This document shows, piece after piece, positions 34,026 through 43,182 of a DNA stretch of 64,000 nt. The notes below the pieces were generated by a model, which saw only the letters and a list, made by a program, of their open reading frames with translations, ran no database searches and was not told the DNA's origin. The translations under genes and the position numbers were made by a program. Origin of the DNA: Streptomyces sp. NBC_01485 (GTDB lineage Bacteria > Actinomycetota > Actinomycetes > Streptomycetales > Streptomycetaceae); assembly GCF_036227125.1 (NCBI RefSeq), contig NZ_CP109435.1, forward strand, positions 8,866,001 through 8,930,000. Reading direction: 5' to 3'. Positions within the stretch are counted from its first letter, which is position 1, and the number at the start of each line of letters is the position of its first letter.

Positions 34026-34892
34026 TCACAGCATGAGCGCGCCGGTCACCGCCGCCGCGATCCCGGTGACCAGCAGGATGACCACCGTAGCGACGGCCCA
34101 CGCGTTGGCACGGCGGTCGGCCGCGCGGTCGGGCGTGTAGGCGGTGAGGTCGGAGGGCGCGTAGTGGAGGGTTAGGTCGCGGCCGAGGGACCGGCCCGGC
34201 TCGGGGATGCCCTCGCGGGAGAGGACGGTGACGTCGACGCCCTCGCGGGTGGTGAAGGTGACGACCGGGGTGTGGCTGACGATCTCGTCGCCCTCCCCGT
34301 CGGTGTGGACGTCCTTGGTGACCGCCACGACACGCGCCGGGACGGCGACGGCCGAGGCCAGCAGGGCGTCGCGGGCGCGCGCCGTGCGGATGTCGGGGCT
34401 GATCGCCGCGGCAACGGTGAACAGGGAACCGAAGCCGAGCAGCGCCCACGGCCAGCCTCCGACGACGCTCGCGTGGATCGCCAGCCCGACCAGGAGCAGC
34501 GCGACCGAGCAGTTCGGGACGACCCGGCCGTGCCGCTCGTCCATGTCCAGCACGATGCGGTACCGGTGCGGCTGCCCGCGTGGGTAGCGCACGTCGACCT
34601 CCCGGCCCACCCAGGCTTCCTCGATCGCGTCGCCGTGTTCTCCGTCGTTCGGCAGGACGAACTCCTCACCGGTCAGGGGGGTTTGGAACGCGACCGTCAC
34701 CGGTATCCCGGGCCGCTTGGAGGCGCCGTGCGCCGGCTGCCCCACCGCCACGATCCGCGCCTTCACCCAGACCGCACGCTGGGCCCGCGTCAACCCGGCC
34801 AGCGCGAGCCCGTAGCCGAGCAGCGCCACCCCCGACGGCAGCACCCACCACAGCCCCAGCACCTCGTACACGCTCATCTCAGGCACGCTCAT
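34026..34892 (-). CDS. DUF3592-type membrane protein
   Basis: 288 residues. An N-terminal membrane helix (WVLPSGVALLGYGLALAGL) is followed by a beta-rich domain (VKARIVAVGQ...VTVAFQTPLTGEEF), two membrane segments (VALLLVGLAI, WALLGFGSLFTVAAA), a second beta-rich domain (VPARVVAVTKDVHTDGEG to VVTFTTREGVDV) and a C-terminal helix. This is the duplicated DUF3592 layout. Its function is unknown. It ends a three-gene leftward unit; the stop of the preceding gene is one base from its start. Confidence 0.7.
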   Translation of the reverse strand: MSVPEMSVYEVLGLWWVLPSGVALLGYGLALAGLTRAQRAVWVKARIVAVGQPAHGASKRPGIPVTVAFQTPLTGEEFVLPNDGEHGDAIEEAWVGREVDVRYPRGQPHRYRIVLDMDERHGRVVPNCSVALLLVGLAIHASVVGGWPWALLGFGSLFTVAAAISPDIRTARARDALLASAVAVPARVVAVTKDVHTDGEGDEIVSHTPVVTFTTREGVDVTVLSREGIPEPGRSLGRDLTLHYAPSDLTAYTPDRAADRRANAWAVATVVILLVTGIAAAVTGALML

Positions 34893-34893
34893 C

Positions 34894-35175
34894 TCAGGGC
34901 TGCCGTCGCTCGGCCACGCTGCGCGCCAGCACGTCCGCCAGGGCTCGCAGGCCGGGGAGCCGGTGTTCGTCGTACGGCATGGTGTGGCGTCTGCCGGGGG
35001 ACCTGACGGCGATCGTCAGCCTGCGGAACCGGCCGGAACCGAACTCGATCCGGGGCTCCTCCCAGATGTGGTAGCGGGCGGCGTCGACGTAGCCGAACAC
35101 CTCCAGCACCCGGCCGTCGAAGGAGAGCAGCACGGAATCGGACGTCGGAGCCTCGTACGGCGGTGTCGGCGTCAC
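34894..35175 (-). CDS. Small hypothetical protein
   Basis: 93 residues, no membrane segment. It has alternating beta-type sequence (LLSFDGRVLEVFGYVDAARY, RRLTIAVRSPG) and resembles the small PH-like proteins seen in actinomycetes, but I cannot assign a family. Its ATG overlaps the stop of the gene before it (ATGA), and the DUF3592 gene starts one base after it. It is therefore a coupled middle gene of a three-gene operon. Confidence 0.65.
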   Translation of the reverse strand: MTPTPPYEAPTSDSVLLSFDGRVLEVFGYVDAARYHIWEEPRIEFGSGRFRRLTIAVRSPGRRHTMPYDEHRLPGLRALADVLARSVAERRQP

Positions 35176-35594
35176 GGGGCCACGCCGTCCCCGGCGTAGA
35201 GGTAGCCGCCGGGCCGGGCGGGGTCGGCGACCAGCAGGACCTGGTCGCCGACGCGGGGGATCCGCAGCTTCGAGACGATGGTCTGGAGGGCGACCCGCTC
35301 GGCGGTCCCGGACGGCTGGAGGACCAGATCCACGACCGGGTCGTGGTTGACCAGCCGGCCGGTGTCGCTGATCGACACGACGGCGGCGGGCGTGGTCGGC
35401 GCCCCCGCGGCGAGCAACTGCTGTACGTCGAGGCCCGAGTTGTACGCGCCGATCGACTGCTGGACCCTGCCGTAGTCCTCGGCGTCGAGGAACGCGCGCG
35501 TGGCACGGCCGTAGAAACCCTTGCCGCCCGCCACCTGCCCGGCGATCTCGGCGGCCCGCTCCTCGCGGCTCTTGCGCTTTCCGAAGATTCCCAT
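35172..35594 (-). CDS. Conserved hypothetical protein, beta-barrel-like
   Basis: 140 residues. A basic start (MGIFGKRKSREERAAEIAGQ) precedes a helical part ending NSGLDVQQLLAAGAPTTPAA. The rest alternates strands: VVSISDTGRLVNHDPVVDLV and IVSKLRIPRVGDQVLLVADP. Similar sequences recur in Streptomyces, often fused to membrane or SHOCT parts, without a known role. It is the first gene of the leftward trio and is divergent from the CHAT operon, 135 bp apart. Confidence 0.65.
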   Translation of the reverse strand: MGIFGKRKSREERAAEIAGQVAGGKGFYGRATRAFLDAEDYGRVQQSIGAYNSGLDVQQLLAAGAPTTPAAVVSISDTGRLVNHDPVVDLVLQPSGTAERVALQTIVSKLRIPRVGDQVLLVADPARPGGYLYAGDGVAP

Positions 35595-35729
35595 GGCGGG
35601 GACGCTAGACGGCCGACGACGTCTACCGATCCCAGGTTTGTCCGCCGGTCTCAGGTTCTCCGGCGAGCGCGGATTCGTTCGCCGATCCCAGGCCCGTGCG
35701 CCCTTTCGCCGTCGGCGTACCCTCCTGGC

Positions 35730-37106
35730 ATGCCATCCCCTAGCCGGCCGACCGGCGAGCGCCGACCGCGCGCCATGGTCATCGACCACGCCTGGCGTGG
35801 CCTCGGGCCGGGGCTGGAATCGCTGAGCGGCCCCGGCGGGGCGCCGTTGACCAGGACGGTCAAGCTGATCGTGCTGCCGCTGATCGTCAGGCCGACGCTG
35901 CGTCCCGAACTCGCGGCGGACTTCCTCGGACCGGTGCAGGCCGCGTGTCTCGACGGGCTGATCCGGGAGTCGGGTACGCGTCTCGCGGTGACGGCACAGT
36001 GGTTCACGCTGCTCAAGAAGGCCCGCCGGGCACTGGGCGTCGTCGCGGGCAACCCGCAGGACCTGTACTTCCAGCGCTGCTTCGAACTGGCCACCGAGCA
36101 CGGAGCGCCCCCGGCCGGTGCGGACGCGGACGCGATCGCCAGGAACGTCGTCGAGGACGTGGCGGACACGACCGGCGGACGCACCGTGGAAGCGCTGAAG
36201 GACTACCTGGCCGACCTCGTCCAAGGCACCCGGATCGACGGCGAGTTGGCCACAGCCTGGGACAGCCGGACCACGGCCACGGCCGCCGACGCGGTCGCGG
36301 TGGTCGCCCTGGCGGGCGAGGCCCTCGAAGCCTGCGGCACGCCGGACCGGGCGAGGAACGCACCGCAGTACGCGTCCCTCGTCGAGGCGGGACACGGAAG
36401 CCTGTTCGGCCGCGCCTTGTGGGCGCACGCCGGCGGCGTCTGGGGCCGCGACGACGTGCCGGCGCATCTGGGGCTGACCGTACGGCAGGTGCCGCCGCGC
36501 CCGGAGGTCGGCCGGGGCGCGTCGACGGCCACGCTTCCCGCGCCGCTGGACCGCACGCTCTACGAGCGGCTCTTCGTCGTCCTTCAGTCGTCGGCCCGGC
36601 GCGAGGAACTGCCGACGGTACCGGAACTCGTCGCACGGGAGACCGGCCGCAGTTGCGCTCCGCTCGGCCTGCGCGACGAGAGCCTGCGCGTCGCCGTCGT
36701 CCTCGGCGGCCGGCTCGCGGTCGGCCTCGATCCGCTGGGCACCGGGGGAGGCGTACCGGAGCGGACGGCGGCGCACCGGGCCGTCAACAGCCGCTGGCGG
36801 CACGAGGCTTCGGTCCTGCGCGCCCGCAGGATGACCGTGTCCCCCAGCCCCGACCCGGACGGCGGCGTCCTGGACGCCCTCGCCCAGGATCTCCGTACCC
36901 CGTGGGCCGCCTACATGCGACGGCTGTGGGTGCGGCTGCACGGGCGGGACGTCCGCGACGCCCCCCTCGGGGACCTCGCGGAGGCCTGGTCGCTGCTGGA
37001 CGGGGTCGCACGCTCGGTGATGATGGACCACCGCGCCAGGGTCCGTTCGGCGCTGCGCACCCTGTCGACGGCCCCCGCGCGGGCCGCCGGGACGAGGAGC
37101 GCTTGA
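35730..37106 (+). CDS. Hypothetical protein, first gene of the CHAT operon
   Basis: 458 residues, cytoplasmic, mostly alpha-helical, and not a family I recognise. Visible features are LKLIVLPLIVRP-type hydrophobic strands near residue 50, a helical middle (ADAIARNVVEDVADTTGGRT; AADAVAVVALAGEALEACGT) and a C-terminal helix-rich part ending MMDHRARVRSALRTLSTAP. ATG 35775 (MVIDHAWRG) is an alternative start. Its stop overlaps the next ATG by one base. Being first in a coupled operon with a TPR-CHAT protease suggests it is a partner, sensor or substrate of that protease, which is inference. Confidence 0.7.
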   Translation: MPSPSRPTGERRPRAMVIDHAWRGLGPGLESLSGPGGAPLTRTVKLIVLPLIVRPTLRPELAADFLGPVQAACLDGLIRESGTRLAVTAQWFTLLKKARRALGVVAGNPQDLYFQRCFELATEHGAPPAGADADAIARNVVEDVADTTGGRTVEALKDYLADLVQGTRIDGELATAWDSRTTATAADAVAVVALAGEALEACGTPDRARNAPQYASLVEAGHGSLFGRALWAHAGGVWGRDDVPAHLGLTVRQVPPRPEVGRGASTATLPAPLDRTLYERLFVVLQSSARREELPTVPELVARETGRSCAPLGLRDESLRVAVVLGGRLAVGLDPLGTGGGVPERTAAHRAVNSRWRHEASVLRARRMTVSPSPDPDGGVLDALAQDLRTPWAAYMRRLWVRLHGRDVRDAPLGDLAEAWSLLDGVARSVMMDHRARVRSALRTLSTAPARAAGTRSA

Positions 37107-38557
37107 TGGCGCGGACGCAGGTGGACGTCCATGTCGCGCGGGGCGAGGACGGCACGATCCGGATCGCCGCGGCTCCCGACTCCGGCGGCGCCGGGTTCTA
37201 CGGCGATGTGGACGCCGTGGGCCCCGAGTTCACCTGGGCCGTCCTCGACGTCGCGGGCGCCGTCCTGACCTGGCCCGTCCTCGACGCCCCCGGCCCGCCG
37301 TCGGCGGAGATCCACGACGCGGGACGAGCTCAGCAGTGGCTGTGGGCGCTCTACGGCGAGCGCGTCGCCGCCGCCGTGCATGACGTCCATGACGTTCACG
37401 ATGTCCACGGCAGTGCGGCGGGGGAGCCGGCGGCCGGTGTGCGGGTGTCGGCGGAGGTGACCGGCCTCGCGGGCAGCGCCGCCCGGCTCGGGCTCGGGCA
37501 CTGGGCGGCCAGGTGGTGGCCGACGTCGTACACGGACGGGATACCGGCGCTCGAACCGGACCTGCACGGTCTGGAGTTGGCCGCGCTCACCCACCGGTGC
37601 CAGCAGTTGTTCGACGCCGGTGATGGCGACGGTGCCGGCGACGGCGATCAGCCCGACGACTGCGCGGCCGAACTGATCGAGGAGCACCAGGCCGCCCTTG
37701 ATCCGCTCGTCCAGTGGTGGCGCGCGGCGGCCCAACCGGCGGACGCGGCACGCCACTTGGAGAGCGTCCTGCGGCTGATCGACGACGCGGCGGACAGCGC
37801 CGGACTGGACGGTCCGGCCCTGCGCCACCTCCGGTCGTCCCTGGAACTGGGGTTGGGGCTGGAGTTGGAGCAGGGGATGGAGCAGGGGCGTCCGGTCGGT
37901 GTGCCGGTCGACCCCGGCGCGCTCTTCGCTCGGCACGACGGCTACGCACTCGCGGCGGGCGAACCCCTCGTCGCGGGCGGCCGGTTGATCGCCCGAGGCA
38001 CGGGGACCAACGACTGGCGCCGCTACCCGCCCGGCTTCGTCGACGCCGCCGAGGACGCGGTGTCCTGGACGGCTCGCGCACTCGGCGCACGACGGCAGAT
38101 CGAGATCGAGGCCGTCGCGCACATCGCGGCACCGACCGCCGGTGCGCCCCTCGTCGCGGAGTTCCGTGTGAACGGCGGCCACCCGAACCGGGTGCCCCTC
38201 GCCAGACGGGACGACGTGTGGACCGGCCGGGCGGACCTGGACCTCGGCTCGGACCTGGGCTTGGGCTTGGACGTGGGCTCGGACCTGGGCTTGTCGGGTA
38301 TCGAGGTCGGTGTCCTGCTGCCCGGCTTCGACCCGGGCCGCGACGGCCGTGAGGGCGGTGTGGGCGGTGTGGGCGATCAGGGTGGTGTGAGCGGTGCGGA
38401 CGAAGGCCGTGTCGGCCGTGACGCGGTCCGTGCCCTGGTCCGGCGGCGGCTGACCGCCGCGGCACAGCCCCAGGCGTACGACGCGCCGCCGCACGACGCC
38501 TCCCTGGGACCGTTCCTCGCCGAGACCGCCGCCGCCACCACGGACGAGGACTACTGA
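37106..38557 (+). CDS. Hypothetical protein with short tandem repeats, second gene of the CHAT operon
   Basis: 483 residues, no signal or membrane segment, family not recognised. The N-terminus (TQVDVHVARGEDGTIRIAAA) looks beta-rich. In the middle, HRCQQLFDAG and ALDPLVQWWRAAAQ look helical. Several low-complexity tracts interrupt it: HDVHDVHDVH (about 92-101), DGDGAGDGD, LGLGLELEQGMEQG, LDLGSDLGLGLDVGSDLGL (about 376-394) and a Gly-Val-rich tract near 415-430. Each comes from short DNA repeats, so the length is likely to vary between strains. GAGGAG lies just before the ATG, and the CHAT gene starts three bases after its stop. Confidence 0.7.
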   Translation: MARTQVDVHVARGEDGTIRIAAAPDSGGAGFYGDVDAVGPEFTWAVLDVAGAVLTWPVLDAPGPPSAEIHDAGRAQQWLWALYGERVAAAVHDVHDVHDVHGSAAGEPAAGVRVSAEVTGLAGSAARLGLGHWAARWWPTSYTDGIPALEPDLHGLELAALTHRCQQLFDAGDGDGAGDGDQPDDCAAELIEEHQAALDPLVQWWRAAAQPADAARHLESVLRLIDDAADSAGLDGPALRHLRSSLELGLGLELEQGMEQGRPVGVPVDPGALFARHDGYALAAGEPLVAGGRLIARGTGTNDWRRYPPGFVDAAEDAVSWTARALGARRQIEIEAVAHIAAPTAGAPLVAEFRVNGGHPNRVPLARRDDVWTGRADLDLGSDLGLGLDVGSDLGLSGIEVGVLLPGFDPGRDGREGGVGGVGDQGGVSGADEGRVGRDAVRALVRRRLTAAAQPQAYDAPPHDASLGPFLAETAAATTDEDY

Positions 38558-38560
38558 CAG

Positions 38561-41485
38561 ATGCCGGAAGAGGAGATGGAGTTGCCGCAGTTGTACGGAG
38601 ACCCCTTCGACAGCGGCTTCGCCCTGGCCGAACAGCACCAACTGGCGGCAGATCTCACGGCCGCGTGCGCCGTCTACGAGGAGATGCTCGCCCTGGCCGA
38701 GTCTCTCGAGGACTCGCCCGACGTGCGGTTCCTGCGGGCGCACCTGTTGTCCGACCTCGCGAGCGTCCGGCTCAACGCCACGGACCTGCCCGCAGCGGAG
38801 GACGCCGTCGAGCGGTCCCGCGTCCTGCTCGACGGCATCGCGTCGGCGCCGATGGGGCCGAAGGGCCGTCAACTGTGGCTGGAAACCCTGCTGAAGACGC
38901 AGATCGCCAGAACCGACGTGCTGCGCAGGACCGGACGCCTGGACGAGGCGCTGGCCTGCCTCGACGAAGCGGCGGTCGCGCTGCCCGAGTTCGACGACCC
39001 CGACGGACTGCGCTCGGCCGAACTCGGCCTGAACCGGGTGCATCTGCTGATGGAGCGGGGCGAGTGGGGAACGGCCGAGGAGCATGCCTCGCTGCTGCTG
39101 TCCACCACTCCGGCGACCGCGGTGGAGGCCGTCCCGAAGCTGCTGACCGCCCTCGGCGTGATCTGCGGCGAGACCGGGCGGTACGACCCGGCCGAGGACT
39201 ACTTCGCCCGCGCGGAGGACGCCTTCCGGGCGATGGGTGACACCGGCGAGCAGCACGCGCTGCTCGCGCACCGGGCGGACCTCGCGATGGACCGGGGTGA
39301 CTTCGACCGTGCGGAACGGCTGTTCGACGAGGCGTCCGATTTCTTCGAGCGGCAACGGCGGTTCGGCGAGCTGGCGGTCTGTGAACAGGCCCGCAGCTTT
39401 CTCGCCGGCCGGCGCGGCGACCTCACCGGCGCGGGCGACCTGATGGCGACGAGCCTGGCCCGGTTCGAACGCCTCGGCGCTTCGATCGCCGCCGCCGACA
39501 CCATGCTGCTGGGCGCCCAACAGGCGTACGACCGGGGCGACATCACCGAGATGAAGCGGCTGGCCCAGGAAGCCCGTGACGTGTACCAGGCGCGGGAGAT
39601 GAACGAGCGGTGCGCGCAGGTCGACCTCATGCTCGCGAGAACCCTCGAGGACAACCTGAACCGGACGGACCACGGCGACCACGAGTCCAAGTCCATCGGC
39701 ACCGCGATCTCCCTCGCGCTGCCCGCAGCCCTGGCCCTGGAGGCGGCGCGCTACGACTTCGTCACCGCCCACGCGCGCAGTCAGTGGCTGCGACTGGCCG
39801 ACGACGCCATGCGGTTGGTGTTCCGTCTCGCCGTACGCCGACAGGATCAGGGGCTGCTCTTCGAACTGGTGGAACACCGCAGTGCGGGCGCCTCCCTGGC
39901 CCTGGCCCGTACGCCGCCCGCCAGGTCGGTCGAAGACCCGGCGTCGGTCTTCCCGAGCGCGGCCATGAAGGCGTACCGGCAGGTCGACGGCCCGGTGACG
40001 CTCGGCGGTGTGGCGGCGGACGCCGCCGCCTCCGCAGGCCTGCGCGTCGCGCCGCCGCCGAGGGTGCGGATGGCGTCGGAAGCGGGCCGGGTCGCGCTTC
40101 AGGAGTACATCGCGGCGGCCGAGTTCCGCTATCGCCGACGGATCGTGGACGACGACGAGACGCCGTTCTGGAACACCGACGACCTGACGAGCCGCCCGGT
40201 GGTCCAGGTCCGACTGGCCGACGCCGGCGACCTGTTCATGACCTGGACGTGGGCCGGCGGGGCCCAGGGCTTCGGCACCGGCCGCGGGGCCGGCGACGAG
40301 GTCGACGCGGCGGTGCGTGCGCTGGCCGCCGCGCTGCCCGGGGCGGGCGGGGGAGCGGAGGGGATGGGGCGCGCGTTCGAGTCGGGGGCGATGGCCGGGC
40401 ACCGGAGCGAGCGGCGGCTCGCGCGGCTGCTGGCCGAGGCGATGTGGCCGGAGGGGCTGACGGCGCAGATACGCCAGGTGTCGGCACGCGCGGGCCGGCC
40501 GCTCGTGCGGATCCAGCCGTCTCCCCGGGTCGCCCAGATCCCCTGGGAACTGCTCGCCGTCGACGACGCGACCGACGTACGCCTCATCGACCTGGCGGAC
40601 GTCGTGACCACCGCACCGGCGTCACTGCGACGACAGCAACCCGCCGCGAGTCCGCCACCGGACACGGACACTCACACGGACGCCGACGCCCGCGCCGATG
40701 CCGCAACCGACGCGGTCGTTCTCGTCCTCGACCCCCGGGTCCCCGGATTCCGGGCCGACTCCCCGCTCGGCTCCGTCCTGGGGCCGCCCGGCTCGGACCC
40801 GGAGCTGCTGTCGTTCGTCCGGAGCCGTCTCGACGCGGGCGACGCCGTACCGTCCGTCGCCACCCCGGCGGAGGCGTTGCGCCGTACCGACCTGGACCGG
40901 GAGTGGCTCAGCGGCGTACTCCGCAAGGGGGCCCGCCGGATCCTGTACGTCGGGCACGTCAGCGGCGCGCCGGTCGAGGGCGGGCAGAGCGAGGACGGCA
41001 CGCTCCACCTGTGCTGCGGCCCCGCGGCCGCCGGCCTGGCCGAACCGCTGCGCAGCCATCGGCCGCTGTCCGCCAAGGACCTCCTGCTGGGCACGCTTCC
41101 CCTGCGTGCCGACGGAGAGCCGGGCGCGCGGATCTGGCCCGCGCCGCCGCGTGTCGCCCTCATCGGCTGCGAGAGCGGCGGCGATCTGCGGTTCGCCGAG
41201 TCGTTCGGCCTGGCGACGGCGATGCTCCACAACGGTGCCGAGCTGGTCACCGCCACCCGCTGGACGCTGCCGACCAGCTTCGCCTTCCACCGACTGGCCG
41301 ACCTGCCCGAGACCGTACGCCCACTCACCGAGGCGATCATCGCCGTCGACACCGCCCACGAGGACCACGACCCCGTGAGCCGGCTCGCCCGCTGGCAGCG
41401 CGAACAACTCGACCGCTGGCGCGCCGACGGCCGGATCGAACACTCACCCCTGCTGTGGGCGGCCATGACCTGCATCGTCGTATGA
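38561..41485 (+). CDS. TPR-CHAT (caspase-like) protease
   Basis: 974 residues. The first 400 or so are TPR-like helices (for example PAEDYFARAEDAFRAMGDTG, RAERLFDEASDFFERQRRFG). A linker follows (about 470-640). From about 640 comes a CHAT caspase-like domain: RIQPSPRVAQIPWELLAVDD is the typical entry, VGHVSGAPVEGG carries the catalytic His (residue 799) and ALIGCESGGDL the catalytic Cys (residue 870), followed by SFGLATAMLHNGAELVTATR. The His-Cys dyad is intact, so an active peptidase is expected. Related TPR-CHAT proteins act in bacterial conflict or cell-death systems (Craspase, gasdermin activation). The two upstream partners are not known components of those. Confidence 0.87.
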   Translation: MPEEEMELPQLYGDPFDSGFALAEQHQLAADLTAACAVYEEMLALAESLEDSPDVRFLRAHLLSDLASVRLNATDLPAAEDAVERSRVLLDGIASAPMGPKGRQLWLETLLKTQIARTDVLRRTGRLDEALACLDEAAVALPEFDDPDGLRSAELGLNRVHLLMERGEWGTAEEHASLLLSTTPATAVEAVPKLLTALGVICGETGRYDPAEDYFARAEDAFRAMGDTGEQHALLAHRADLAMDRGDFDRAERLFDEASDFFERQRRFGELAVCEQARSFLAGRRGDLTGAGDLMATSLARFERLGASIAAADTMLLGAQQAYDRGDITEMKRLAQEARDVYQAREMNERCAQVDLMLARTLEDNLNRTDHGDHESKSIGTAISLALPAALALEAARYDFVTAHARSQWLRLADDAMRLVFRLAVRRQDQGLLFELVEHRSAGASLALARTPPARSVEDPASVFPSAAMKAYRQVDGPVTLGGVAADAAASAGLRVAPPPRVRMASEAGRVALQEYIAAAEFRYRRRIVDDDETPFWNTDDLTSRPVVQVRLADAGDLFMTWTWAGGAQGFGTGRGAGDEVDAAVRALAAALPGAGGGAEGMGRAFESGAMAGHRSERRLARLLAEAMWPEGLTAQIRQVSARAGRPLVRIQPSPRVAQIPWELLAVDDATDVRLIDLADVVTTAPASLRRQQPAASPPPDTDTHTDADARADAATDAVVLVLDPRVPGFRADSPLGSVLGPPGSDPELLSFVRSRLDAGDAVPSVATPAEALRRTDLDREWLSGVLRKGARRILYVGHVSGAPVEGGQSEDGTLHLCCGPAAAGLAEPLRSHRPLSAKDLLLGTLPLRADGEPGARIWPAPPRVALIGCESGGDLRFAESFGLATAMLHNGAELVTATRWTLPTSFAFHRLADLPETVRPLTEAIIAVDTAHEDHDPVSRLARWQREQLDRWRADGRIEHSPLLWAAMTCIVV

Positions 41486-41569
41486 CGGCCAGGCGATCCG
41501 CCGGGAGCCCCAGAAGGGGCGGGGCTCCACGCGGCACCCGCCGCCCCTGCCGGACACTACCCTTGGGCG

Positions 41570-42796
41570 ATGCGCACCCCCTCGTCACTGTTGCGGGCCT
41601 TTCGGCCCCAAGTCCAAGAGAATCTCTACGACTTCTACGAAGAGATGCGGAGCGCCGACGACCTCTTCTGGGACCGCAGCCTGGGTGCGTGGATCGCGAC
41701 CGGGCACGCGGTGGTCAGCAGCGCCGCCGGTGATCCGGGGCTGTCCTCGGTGCGCTATCCCGACGTCGAGGCCCCCGGCGCCGTCCCCGAGGAACTGCGG
41801 CCGCTGGCCCGGGTCCTGAGCCGGCAGATGCTCTACAGCGACGCCCCCGACCACGCCCGGCTGCGGGCTCTGATCAGCAAGGCATTCACCCCCAGGGCAG
41901 TGGCGACCCTCCGCACCCGGATCGTCGAAGCCGTCGACCGGATCGTCACCCGCGCGGCGCCGACCGGACGGATGGACGTCGTCGCGGACCTGGCCCGCCC
42001 CCTGCCCCTCACCATCATCTGCGACCTCCTCGACGTACCGGAGCGGGACCGGCCCGCCGTCGCCGCCTGGTCCGAGCCGGTCGCCGAGGCCATCGGCAAC
42101 TCCCGGCTCGACGCCGAAGGCAGCCGCGCGGCCTCGCAGAGCATGACGGACATGCTCGCCTACCTCCGCGAACTCCTCACCCGGCACGACACCCCGCCGG
42201 CCCCCCACACCCTGCGCGCGATGGTGACCGCACAGGCCGGGAACACCGACCAGGACCTCGACGAACTCCTCGCCAACTGCGCCCTGTTGCTGATCGCCGG
42301 CCACGAGACGACCACCCACTTCATCGGCAACGCCACCCTCGCCCTGCTCCGCCACCCGCAGGCCGCCGACCAACTGCGCCGCCGGCCCGACCTGATGCCC
42401 GCCGCGGTCGAGGAACTCCTGCGCTACGACGCCCCGGTGCAACTGATGCTGCGCAGGGCCCGCCGTGACCTGGACCTGGCGGGCCGCACCATCGCCGAAG
42501 GGCAGACGGTGCTCCTGGTGTGCGGCGCCGCCAACCGGGATCCCGCCGCGTTCCCCGATCCCCACGTGCTGGACTTCGGGAGGCCCGGCGGACGGCACAT
42601 GTCGTTCGGGCACGGTCCGCACTTCTGCCTCGGCGCGGCGCTGGCCCGGATGGAAGGCGCGATCGTCCTGGAAGCACTCCTCGCCCGGCTCCCCGGCCTG
42701 CGGCTCGACGGCACCGAGCCGCCGCGGTGGCAGCGCAGCCTCAACTTCCGCGGCCTCACCCGCCTGGACGTCGCCTTCACCCCGCCGACGGCCTGA
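41570..42796 (+). CDS. Cytochrome P450
   Basis: 408 residues. I-helix LIAGHETTTHF (about 243-253), ExxR in EELLRYD (about 283), and haem loop FGHGPHFCLGAALA (about 346-359) with Cys ligand. It is a class I bacterial P450 of the CYP107-like kind. It starts 85 bp after the CHAT gene, with no good ribosome site. No ferredoxin is adjacent. The substrate is unknown; the nearby SAH-hydrolase-like gene hints at small-molecule tailoring, weakly. Confidence 0.87.
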   Translation: MRTPSSLLRAFRPQVQENLYDFYEEMRSADDLFWDRSLGAWIATGHAVVSSAAGDPGLSSVRYPDVEAPGAVPEELRPLARVLSRQMLYSDAPDHARLRALISKAFTPRAVATLRTRIVEAVDRIVTRAAPTGRMDVVADLARPLPLTIICDLLDVPERDRPAVAAWSEPVAEAIGNSRLDAEGSRAASQSMTDMLAYLRELLTRHDTPPAPHTLRAMVTAQAGNTDQDLDELLANCALLLIAGHETTTHFIGNATLALLRHPQAADQLRRRPDLMPAAVEELLRYDAPVQLMLRRARRDLDLAGRTIAEGQTVLLVCGAANRDPAAFPDPHVLDFGRPGGRHMSFGHGPHFCLGAALARMEGAIVLEALLARLPGLRLDGTEPPRWQRSLNFRGLTRLDVAFTPPTA

Positions 42797-42804
42797 GCAA
42801 CTTG

Positions 42805-42951
42805 TTAGACACCGTTGCCCAGTTGGTCCGCCAGGCACGCCAAGTGCAGGGCCATGGCGGACCGGTGGTCGCGCAGCGGGCGGCCGGTGAGCTGCTCGAT
42901 CTTGTTCATCCGGTAGACGACGGTGTTGCGGTGGATGTGACCGAGCGACCC
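42805..42951 (-). pseudogene. PucR-family regulator, C-terminal HTH stub
   Basis: On the minus strand the frame ending with a TAA at 42805-42807 reads GHIHRNTVVYRMNKIEQLTG then PLRDHRSAMALHLACLADQL. This is the C-terminal helix-turn-helix of PucR/CdaR regulators, where HxNTVxYRLxRIEELTG is conserved. Nothing of the roughly 350 upstream residues exists; homology stops near 42951. It is a stub left by a deletion. The remaining part of this 386-bp gap (to 43182) is the promoter region of the next gene. Confidence 0.8.
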
Positions 42952-42977
42952 TGGGAAGGGTCTCTTGTCGCACTTGG

Positions 42978-42991
42978 GTTATGCGTATAAC
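42978..42991 (+). promoter_or_regulatory. Inverted repeat upstream of the SAH-hydrolase-like gene
   Basis: GTTAT-GCGT-ATAAC, with perfect 5-bp arms, lies about 190 bp before the ATG at 43183 in locally AT-rich sequence. It could be a repressor site for this promoter. There is no regulator next to it to match it to. Confidence 0.35.
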
Positions 42992-43182
42992 GTCAACCTA
43001 TGTCGATGTGTCCATCACCGTACGGAGAGGAGGCCCCCACATGATCATGAGTGGTGGGAGCCGCCATCTGTGGATCTTCGGTGATCACTCGTATCTCAGC
43101 CAGTTCTACGGCTGACAGGTCGGTTCGACTCCAGGGCACACGTGTGCCCACCTCTCCGACCTCTCAGCCAAGGAATCCCGTC

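Noticed and set aside
32299..34140. A single 613-residue transporter-like protein
   Set aside because: After about residue 267 the frame reads through the kinase tail out of frame; it is a deletion junction, not a real fusion protein.
36911..40402. A 1163-codon open frame on the minus strand across the CHAT operon
   Set aside because: Composition (Arg, Gly, Gln, Val) and lack of motifs mark it as the antisense shadow of the coupled plus-strand genes, which include a CHAT domain.
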